A DNA stretch of 5,734 nt from Clostridium sp. CAG:1013. GTDB lineage: Bacteria; Bacillota; Clostridia; Oscillospirales; Acutalibacteraceae. Positions 1 to 4,743 of the stretch are shown piece by piece. The notes beneath the pieces were generated by a model, which was given only the letters and a program-made list of their open reading frames with translations, was not told the DNA's origin and made no database searches. Location: positions 27,202 to 32,935 of the forward strand of contig HF972664.1 in the NCBI GenBank assembly GCA_000432995.1, in the 5' to 3' direction. A program made the position numbers and the translations under genes. How positions within the stretch are numbered: position 1 is the stretch's first letter; each line of letters begins with the position of its first letter.

Positions 1-900
1 ACTGTAACGTCAGATATGTGGGCCCACCAGTATGACCAAATGACCAACCAGGTGGAATGCTCCATCCTGCCAAAAGACCATGTTGTGTTTGGGACAAACG
101 GGCCGGAGTCTCACCTGTTTGGTCTGGAACCTGACTTTGGATGCTGCACCGCCAACTTTAACCAGGCATGGCCAAAATTCACCCTCTCCACCTTCTTCCA
201 CCACAAAGACGGAATTCTGTCCGGTGCCCTGGCGCCTTCCCAGGTCAGCACAGTCATTGACGGCGTCCCTGTGACCTGCGTACTGGACACCCAATATCCC
301 TTCCGCAACACTCTTCACTACACCATTACCGCCGACGCGCCTGTGACCTTTACATTTACCATTCGCATTCCGGTTTTTGCAAAGCAGGCCTTTGTTGACG
401 GGACTCCCGCAAAGCCAGGGACCCTCTTCCCCATTCATCAGGAATGGAACGGAACCCAGTCTGTTACTGTGGAGCTGGAATTCGAAACCCGCATGGAGCC
501 CCGCCCCAGAGATATGGTGTGTGTTTGGAGAGGTCCCCTGCTTTACTCGGTGGCCATCAAAGAGCGTTGGGAAGCAAGAGAATATGTAAAAAACGGTGTA
601 GAGCGAAAAGCTCCCTACTGCGACTACTGCGTATACCCGGAGTCAAAATGGAATTACGCATATGTCAGCGATCAATTCGAAGTGACCGAGCAGGAATTTG
701 ACGCTCCCTTCTCCACGAAACAGCCTCCCATCCTGATGACCGCCACAATGGTGGAAATCCCCTGGGGATTCCACTATGGCGTTTGTGATCCTCAGCCGGA
801 AAGTCGGATTCCCATGGGAGAACCTCAGCCTGTCACCTTGATTCCTTACGGTTGCTCCAATTTGAGGATGACAGAAGTTCCCTTCCTGAAAATTCCATAA
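1..900 (+). CDS. GH127/DUF1680-type glycoside hydrolase (beta-L-arabinofuranosidase-like), C-terminal part
   Basis: The frame is open from base 1, so the gene starts upstream; an ATG at 16 is internal. The 299 visible residues start in a WAHQYDQ...NQVEC stretch typical of the DUF1680 family and continue with a tandem cysteine in DFGCCTANFNQAWPKF (Cys codons at 142-147). In the characterised GH127 enzyme HypBA1 a cysteine pair helps bind zinc and supplies the nucleophile, so this pair is probably catalytic; that mapping is by motif, not alignment. The rest is beta-rich (about residues 60-299), as expected for the C-terminal beta-sandwich domains of the family. GH127 members remove L-arabinofuranose from glycans, but the wider family (GH127, GH142, GH146) is diverse, so the substrate is open. 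The N-terminal (alpha/alpha)6 barrel and any signal peptide are outside the window. It converges on the LysR gene with 27 bp between stops and no clear terminator. Confidence 0.85.
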   Translation, partial: TVTSDMWAHQYDQMTNQVECSILPKDHVVFGTNGPESHLFGLEPDFGCCTANFNQAWPKFTLSTFFHHKDGILSGALAPSQVSTVIDGVPVTCVLDTQYPFRNTLHYTITADAPVTFTFTIRIPVFAKQAFVDGTPAKPGTLFPIHQEWNGTQSVTVELEFETRMEPRPRDMVCVWRGPLLYSVAIKERWEAREYVKNGVERKAPYCDYCVYPESKWNYAYVSDQFEVTEQEFDAPFSTKQPPILMTATMVEIPWGFHYGVCDPQPESRIPMGEPQPVTLIPYGCSNLRMTEVPFLKIP

Positions 901-927
901 GTGTCCAATAAGAAAACGGAAATCATT

Positions 928-1785
928 TTACCCCTGACGCAGCAAGCCAATGCACTCTTCCAGCAAAGGGGTGAGGACTTTCTGTCGATGGAGAGCACAA
1001 CTGTACTGTCTGGGGAAACACACTCCTTCTATAGGAACACGCACCAGTGTTCCCCGCTCCAGAGAAGCCTCAGCCAAGGTGGGCGACAAGATCGTGACGC
1101 CCAGACCTGCTTCAGCAGCGGCTAGAAGTGCCGTGGTGCTGGTGCTCTCTAAAAAGGGACGGGGAGACATGGAATGCTCCTGGAAAACCCAGTCCACTGA
1201 CCGCCGTGTACCGCTTCCTTCCTCACGAAGCAACAGTGGAAGCCTGGCCAGCTCCACCAAAGTGGAGGGTTGCGGCGCAAATGACGGAGCACACAGCACG
1301 GCCATATCCTCCCGAAACAAAGGGAAGGTACGCAGCTGAGGGTAAAAATTCACCTCGTCCACTACACCCACATCCAGCTGGTTGGCAAGCAGCAGTTCCT
1401 GAACTCGGTGAGAGTTGACCACCAAAACCGAAAGTTCCGCCTTAGGAAAACGCTGCTTCAGCTGAGACAGAACAATGGGAAGCCGGGCGGCTCCAAAGGT
1501 GACGTTGGCTCCTACTCTCAGAGAGCTGGAACCGTCCCGCAGAAGATTTTCCGCTTGTTGAAAGCCTTGCAAAATCTCCTGCGCCGAAGCAAGAAGCGTG
1601 CGTCCGGCAACAGTCAGATAGACCCGACGGTTCATCCGTTCAAAAAGCTTAACACCGTAGTGGTTTTCTAGCTCCTTGACCGCCAAGCTCACCGCTGGCT
1701 GTGTAGTGCCCAAAGCCTGGGCCGCTTGCGAAAAGTTCATATGACGGCAAATCTCTACAAAGATCTCCAAATGATGCTTTGTCAT
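928..1785 (-). CDS. LysR-family transcriptional regulator
   Basis: This 285-residue protein has normal LysR length. The N-terminal winged helix-turn-helix spans about residues 4-62, with the recognition region FSQAAQALGTTQPAVSLAVK at residues 18-37. A linker helix follows (about 58-85). The effector-binding domain starts near residue 88 (LRVGANVTFGAARLPIVLSQ) and runs to the end; its opening resembles the CysL/CbbR branch, but the effector cannot be read from sequence. The start is ATG at 1785: AGGAGG at 1796-1791 sits 5 bases upstream. An in-frame GTG at 1791-1789 shares its first G with that Shine-Dalgarno core and is unlikely to be used. The gene is transcribed divergently from the CHR transporter pair with a 107-bp shared promoter region, the classic LysR arrangement, so it probably controls the CHR-sulfatase genes and itself. 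Confidence 0.93.
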   Translation of the reverse strand: MTKHHLEIFVEICRHMNFSQAAQALGTTQPAVSLAVKELENHYGVKLFERMNRRVYLTVAGRTLLASAQEILQGFQQAENLLRDGSSSLRVGANVTFGAARLPIVLSQLKQRFPKAELSVLVVNSHRVQELLLANQLDVGVVDEVNFYPQLRTFPLFREDMAVLCAPSFAPQPSTLVELARLPLLLREEGSGTRRSVDWVFQEHSMSPRPFLESTSTTALLAAAEAGLGVTILSPTLAEASLERGTLVRVPIEGVCFPRQYSCALHRQKVLTPLLEECIGLLRQG

Positions 1786-1790
1786 GGGCA

Positions 1791-1796
1791 CCTCCT
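1791..1796 (-). promoter_or_regulatory. Shine-Dalgarno of the LysR gene, decides its start
   Basis: The minus strand reads AGGAGG followed by TGCCC and ATG. A spacing of 5 bases to ATG 1785 is normal. The GTG two codons upstream begins at the last G of this site, so it has no room for its own ribosome binding site. Confidence 0.8.
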
Positions 1797-1819
1797 ATAA
1801 GCGATTTTGTATGGATACC

Positions 1820-1828
1820 ATTTTATCA
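1820..1828 (-). promoter_or_regulatory. Extended -10 of the LysR gene promoter
   Basis: The minus strand reads TGATAAAAT (1828 down to 1820): a TGN extension plus TAAAAT, five of six matches to TATAAT. No good -35 hexamer is present at 16-18 bp; the TG extension may compensate, or an activator may be needed. The expected transcription start is near 1813, giving a leader of about 28 nt that contains the AGGAGG site. Confidence 0.5.
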
Positions 1829-1853
1829 TAAGAATTGAAAATAAGAAAGCTTT
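1823..1853. promoter_or_regulatory. Candidate LysR operator region between divergent promoters
   Basis: Three short symmetric or repeated elements lie together here: TTAT-C-ATAA at 1823-1831, the direct repeat ATAAGAA at 1828-1834 and 1841-1847 (13-bp period), and the perfect 8-bp palindrome AAAGCTTT at 1846-1853, which lies in the -35/-10 spacer of the CHR promoter. LysR proteins usually bind AT-rich T-N11-A dyads just upstream of or overlapping the target promoter. The placement fits; the exact site is inference, since AT-rich DNA gives such patterns by chance. Confidence 0.35.
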
Positions 1854-1863
1854 GGCGTACAAT
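1835..1863 (+). promoter_or_regulatory. Sigma-A-type promoter of the CHR transporter (and probably sulfatase) operon
   Basis: TTGAAA at 1835-1840 and TACAAT at 1858-1863 are separated by exactly 17 bp, each close to consensus. The predicted transcription start is near 1870. That leaves only about 5 nt before the ATG at 1875 but a normal 23 nt before the ATG at 1893, so it supports the later start codon. The upstream half overlaps the region that would carry the -35 of the divergent LysR promoter. Confidence 0.65.
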
Positions 1864-1878
1864 AAAGGCACAACATGA

Positions 1879-1885
1879 AGAGGGG
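1879..1885 (+). promoter_or_regulatory. Shine-Dalgarno choosing the 1893 start of the first CHR gene
   Basis: AGAGGGG lies 7 bases before ATG 1893. The alternative ATG at 1875 has only a weaker AAAGG at 1864-1868, which would lie upstream of the predicted transcription start. Confidence 0.6.
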
Positions 1886-1892
1886 TTACGCC

Positions 1893-2456
1893 ATGAAAGA
1901 CAGCAAACAAATTCTGTGCCTGAAACTCTTTTTAAAATTCCTAAAGATCGGGGCATTCACCTTCGGGGGCGGCTACGCTATGATCCCCCTGATCCGTCGG
2001 GAGATCGCACAGCGTGAGGGGTGGATCGACGACAAAAGCATTTTCGATATTCTAGCCGTCAGCGAGAGCACTCCCGGCCCCATCGCTGTAAACACCGCCA
2101 CCTTTGTCGGGTATCGCTTGGCAGGGCCTTGGGGCGCCGCAGCAGCTACCATGGGCGTGGTTCTTCCCTCCTTCCTCATTATCTTCGCGTTGAGCTTTGT
2201 TCTACGCCAGTTTGAGGAACTGCGGGTCGTACGGTACGCCTTTTGGGGAATCCGCGTAGCTGTGGTGGCTCTGGTACTCAGCGCTTTAGTGTCCATGGCC
2301 AGGGAATGTCCCAGGAACATCATGTCCTACCTGTTGGCTGGAGCCGCTTTCATCCTGGTAGGACTGCTTGGGGCTAATTCCATTCTTGTGCTCATTGCCT
2401 GCGCCTTAGTGGGCCTGGCTGCCTCCAAGTTCAAGATTGGAGGGATGAAGCTGTGA
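1893..2456 (+). CDS. CHR-family (chromate transporter) membrane protein, first subunit
   Basis: The 187-residue protein is a single CHR domain, the short type that works as a two-gene pair (as with the adjacent ywrB/ywrA genes of Bacillus subtilis). Signature motifs are visible: FTFGGGYAMIPL at residues 22-33, SESTPGPIAVN at 57-67 and GVVLPSFLII at 88-97. Hydrophobic stretches likely to cross the membrane lie at about 82-104, 116-136 and 144-177. No cleavable signal peptide is evident. Family members move chromate, a sulfate analogue, out of the cell; whether this one carries chromate, sulfate or another oxyanion is not visible in the sequence. A longer start at ATG 1875 would add six residues (MKRGYA) and is less likely given promoter and Shine-Dalgarno positions. 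It is the first gene after the divergent promoter, and its stop overlaps the start of its paralogue. Confidence 0.9.
   Translation: MKDSKQILCLKLFLKFLKIGAFTFGGGYAMIPLIRREIAQREGWIDDKSIFDILAVSESTPGPIAVNTATFVGYRLAGPWGAAAATMGVVLPSFLIIFALSFVLRQFEELRVVRYAFWGIRVAVVALVLSALVSMARECPRNIMSYLLAGAAFILVGLLGANSILVLIACALVGLAASKFKIGGMKL
2439..2444 (+). promoter_or_regulatory. Shine-Dalgarno of the second CHR gene, inside the first
   Basis: GGAGGG lies 8 bases before the GTG at 2453 and within the last codons of the upstream gene. Together with the GTGA stop/start overlap it indicates translational coupling and equal synthesis of the two subunits. Confidence 0.7.
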
Positions 2457-3010
2457 TCTATTTGGAAATTTTCCTGACCTTCTTCAAGATCGGCGCTTTT
2501 ACCTTTGGAGGAGGCTATGCCATGCTCCCCCTGATCCAGCAAGAGGTTCTCTCCCATGGCTGGATGAATATGGAACAACTGGTGAACTTCGTCGCCGTCA
2601 GTGAAAGCACTCCAGGTCCTTTGGCCGTCAACCTCTCCACCTATGTGGGCACCGAGACAGCTGGATTTCTAGGAGCTATCTGCGCCACTTTAGGCGTAGT
2701 GCTCCCCTCCTTCTTGATTATCCTGCTGGTGGCAAAGTTTTACCAAGCCTTCCAGGAAAATAAGATCATCAAGGGCTGCATGAACGGCCTGCGTCCCACT
2801 GTGGTGGGAATGATCGCCGCTTCCCTGCTCTCTGTGATGGGATCTGCGTTCCCCCTCTCTGCTGGGTGGATCCAGTGGATCGCCGCTGCGGTGCTTCTGG
2901 CGGCTATCATCATCGCCCATTGGAAGAAGGTTCATCCCATTTTGCTCATCGTTTGCTCTGCCGTGATAGGAATCGCCGCCGGGTATGCTGGCCTACTGCC
3001 GAGTGCATAA
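2453..3010 (+). CDS. CHR-family (chromate transporter) membrane protein, second subunit
   Basis: This 185-residue single CHR domain starts with GTG in a 4-base GTGA overlap with the preceding gene. It repeats the same signatures: FTFGGGYAMLPL at residues 16-27, SESTPGPLAVN at 50-60, and a GVVLPSFLIILL membrane stretch further on. The FTFGGGYAM block is also similar in nucleotides between the two genes, so the pair arose by duplication. In known short-CHR pairs both proteins are required and are thought to sit in opposite membrane orientations; this is family knowledge, not shown here. The C-terminal half carries several hydrophobic segments, including WIAAAVLLAAIIIAHW and ILLIVCSAVIGIAAGYAGLL. 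Only 32 bp separate its stop from the sulfatase start and no terminator lies between, so the three genes are probably cotranscribed. Confidence 0.9.
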   Translation: MIYLEIFLTFFKIGAFTFGGGYAMLPLIQQEVLSHGWMNMEQLVNFVAVSESTPGPLAVNLSTYVGTETAGFLGAICATLGVVLPSFLIILLVAKFYQAFQENKIIKGCMNGLRPTVVGMIAASLLSVMGSAFPLSAGWIQWIAAAVLLAAIIIAHWKKVHPILLIVCSAVIGIAAGYAGLLPSA

Positions 3011-3042
3011 CTGTCTCCTTAGAAATGTGAAGAGGTGGAAAT

Positions 3043-4677
3043 ATGAAAGCAATCGTTATTTTGATGGATACGCTCAATCGTCATATGCTAAAGCTCTACA
3101 ATCCGGAAGCGAAGGCAGAGACGCCTAATATTGATCGACTGGCGAGAAGGTGCGCTGTTTTTGACAGTCACTTTATCGGGTCCGCACCTTGTATGCCGGC
3201 GCGGAGAGATATGTATACTGGACGGCTCAATTTCCTTGAAAGAGGATGGGGCGGTATCGAACCATATGACGTAACCTTACAGGAAACGCTGCGGATGAAT
3301 GGGATCTATTCCCATATCAGCACTGACCATACCCACTACGTAGAGCTGGGCGGTGAAGGATACCTTCAGCAGTTTGACTGCTGGGATATTATTCGCGGTC
3401 AGGAGATGGACTGCTGGATTTCCCGAGTCAACCGTCCTGCTACGCCCGAACCTCATTATGGAAAAGTCAACCCTCAGTATTGCCTGAATCGGACAGCGTT
3501 CCACACTGACGCAGATTTCCCGTCTCCGAAAACCTTTGCAAGTGCGGTGGATTTTCTGCAAAACAACCGAGATGCGGACAATTACTTTTTAATGGTGGAG
3601 GCTTTTGATCCTCACGAGCCCTTTGATACAACCGAAGAATTTCAGTCTATGTATCCGGATGATTATCAGGGTCCCCACTTTGACTGGCCTGGGTATAACA
3701 AAGTCAAAGATGAGACGCCTGAAGCGATAGAGCATTTGAAAAACTGTTACTGCGCCACACTGTCCATGGCAGACCGCTGGCTTGGAAAACTGCTGGATGA
3801 ACTTGACGCCCAAGACGCTTGGAAAGACACCATGGTGATCTTGACTTCGGACCATGGCCATCTGCTAGGGGAACACAATTTCATAGGGAAAAACCGTACT
3901 CACGCCTACAATGAAATGGCGCACATTCCGTTGATGGTGTATCATCCGGATCTTCCCTGCGCGGGACGGAGAATCTCAGCGCTGACTCAAAACATCGATA
4001 TCATGCCCACTCTGCTGGAGTATTTTCAGTGCGAAAAGAGAGTGGAAAACGCCCCAGCCCTGCACGGTAAATCCTGGATTCCTCTGCTAAATGGTTCACA
4101 GGAAAAGATACGCGACTATGCCATTTACGGATGGTTCGGAATGCCGGTCAATATTACAGACGGGCGCTATACCTATTTCCGCAGCGGTGTACCCCAGGGA
4201 AATCAACCCTTGTACGCATATATGTCCATTTGCTCCAGCCTGTGGCGCTACCTGGGAAGAAACTGCCCCGAAAAACTTGAAATGGGCAGATTCCTGAAGT
4301 ATACCAAATATCCGGTGTACCGTATGCCGGTGGAAACGGACGATATCGAATTCACAAAGGATACGCTGCTGTTCGATCTGGCTTCTGACCCGGGTCAGCT
4401 CCATCCCTTGCAGGATCCCGCTGTGGAAGAAAAAATGTGCCACGCCCTTTGTGAGATGCTCATTGAGCACGACAGCCCTGACGAGCAGTTTATCCGTTTG
4501 GGATTAACAGATCAAAAAAAAGGTGGGACGACCCGCCTTGAAATGTCCGTTGGTAACATCGCAAAAGAGAGGCTGCTTCCTAAGAAAGGTGGCCTCCCTT
4601 TTTGTTGTGGTTCAGTTTCAAGCAGGACTTGCTGGGAACTCTTGAACCACGATAGGAAGTGTGTTACACTTTCCTAA
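3043..4677 (+). CDS. Cytosolic Cys-type sulfatase (S1 family, alkaline phosphatase superfamily)
   Basis: The enzyme hydrolyses a sulfate ester (or sulfamate) and frees inorganic sulfate; the organic substrate is unknown. The sulfatase signature APCMPARRDMYTG lies at residues 48-60: Cys50 (CxPxR) is the residue oxidised to formylglycine and Arg54 its partner. Likely metal ligands are Asp9 (ILMDT), Asp270 and His271 (TSDHGHLLGEH). Further active-site candidates are His191 in DPHEPF and Lys283 in GKNRTHAYNE. Residue 10 is Thr where many sulfatases have a second Asp. There is no signal peptide, so it should act in the cytoplasm. ATG 3043 follows AGAGGTGG at 3031-3038. The frame gives 544 residues, but recognisable sulfatase sequence ends around QFIRLGL (residues 482-488). 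From Gly494 the tail is Cys-rich, overlaps hairpins and a promoter, and may be a read-through caused by a one-base slip in the A8 at 4514-4521; the -1 frame would end at TGA 4539-4541 (499 residues). The anSME gene downstream is its probable activator. Confidence 0.92.
   Translation: MKAIVILMDTLNRHMLKLYNPEAKAETPNIDRLARRCAVFDSHFIGSAPCMPARRDMYTGRLNFLERGWGGIEPYDVTLQETLRMNGIYSHISTDHTHYVELGGEGYLQQFDCWDIIRGQEMDCWISRVNRPATPEPHYGKVNPQYCLNRTAFHTDADFPSPKTFASAVDFLQNNRDADNYFLMVEAFDPHEPFDTTEEFQSMYPDDYQGPHFDWPGYNKVKDETPEAIEHLKNCYCATLSMADRWLGKLLDELDAQDAWKDTMVILTSDHGHLLGEHNFIGKNRTHAYNEMAHIPLMVYHPDLPCAGRRISALTQNIDIMPTLLEYFQCEKRVENAPALHGKSWIPLLNGSQEKIRDYAIYGWFGMPVNITDGRYTYFRSGVPQGNQPLYAYMSICSSLWRYLGRNCPEKLEMGRFLKYTKYPVYRMPVETDDIEFTKDTLLFDLASDPGQLHPLQDPAVEEKMCHALCEMLIEHDSPDEQFIRLGLTDQKKGGTTRLEMSVGNIAKERLLPKKGGLPFCCGSVSSRTCWELLNHDRKCVTLS
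4514..4541 (+). other. A8 slippery run, hairpin and alternative stop at the sulfatase 3' end
   Basis: Eight A's at 4514-4521 are read in the sulfatase frame as caa-aaa-aaa, so A-AAA-AAA is a -1 slippery heptamer in the correct phase. It is followed directly by a stem GGTGGG (4522-4527), loop ACGA, CCCGCC (4532-4537), extendable by two A-T pairs. A -1 shift, or one extra A, gives RWDDPP and then TGA at 4539-4541. The hairpin has no U-tract on the + strand, so it is not an ordinary terminator. It could be a frameshift site, an mRNA-end structure or chance. Confidence 0.4.
4569..4603 (+). terminator. Rho-independent terminator-like hairpin after the sulfatase
   Basis: The arm GAGGCTGCTT (4569-4578) pairs with AGGTGGCCTC (4587-4596): 10 pairs including three G-U, with an 8-base loop, followed by CC and TTTTT (4599-4603). 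It lies inside the annotated sulfatase tail, which would be unusual for true coding sequence but natural just after a stop at 4541. It is probably a partial terminator or attenuator between the sulfatase and anSME genes. Confidence 0.5.
4642..4670 (+). promoter_or_regulatory. Candidate promoter for the anSME gene
   Basis: TTGAAC at 4642-4647 and TACACT at 4665-4670 have 17-bp spacing, and the -10 has a TG extension (TGTTACACT). Each hexamer has four of six consensus matches. The start would be near 4677, giving a leader of about 67 nt. It fits separate expression of the maturase downstream of the terminator-like hairpin. Confidence 0.45.
4655..4674. promoter_or_regulatory. Inverted repeat over the anSME -10, candidate operator
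   Basis: AAGTGT (4657-4662), GTT and ACACTT (4666-4671) form a perfect 6-bp dyad. Flanking GG and CC extend it to 8 bp per arm if one T is bulged. It covers the predicted -10 element, where a repressor would act. No matching copy was seen elsewhere in the window, and the binding protein is unknown. Confidence 0.4.
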
Positions 4678-4743
4678 AATTCTTGTTCTGAAATCACCTT
4701 CAAAATTGTGTATTCTCGGCATCGCCGTTCAGGAGGAGAGCGT

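Noticed and set aside
901..1671. Several + strand open frames (from 901, 950, 1128, 1408) opposite the LysR gene
   Set aside because: They are antisense to a full-length, well-conserved LysR reading frame, lack domain features and show low-complexity or proline/arginine-rich translations.
1785..1791. GTG start at 1791 for the LysR gene
   Set aside because: The GTG shares a base with the AGGAGG Shine-Dalgarno, leaving no spacing; ATG 1785 is ideally placed.
1875..1892. ATG 1875 as start of the first CHR gene
   Set aside because: It would begin about 5 nt after the predicted transcription start with a weaker ribosome binding site that is not transcribed; ATG 1893 has a better site and a more typical N-terminus.
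1835..2017. Small + strand open frame overlapping the CHR promoter and the start of the first CHR gene
   Set aside because: It covers the promoter elements themselves and lies out of frame over conserved CHR codons.
3277..4470. Minus-strand open frames opposite the sulfatase (up to 124 residues)
   Set aside because: They are shadows of the conserved sulfatase frame with no ribosome binding site or recognisable domain.
4514..4539. Minus-strand terminator (hairpin followed by T8) at the A8 run
   Set aside because: On the minus strand the stem has a C-A mismatch (G-U on the plus strand), and no minus-strand gene ends here.
4675..4680. TAAAAT as the -10 for the anSME gene
   Set aside because: It is a good hexamer, but there is no acceptable -35 at 16-18 bp; the TTGAAC/TACACT pair is better spaced.
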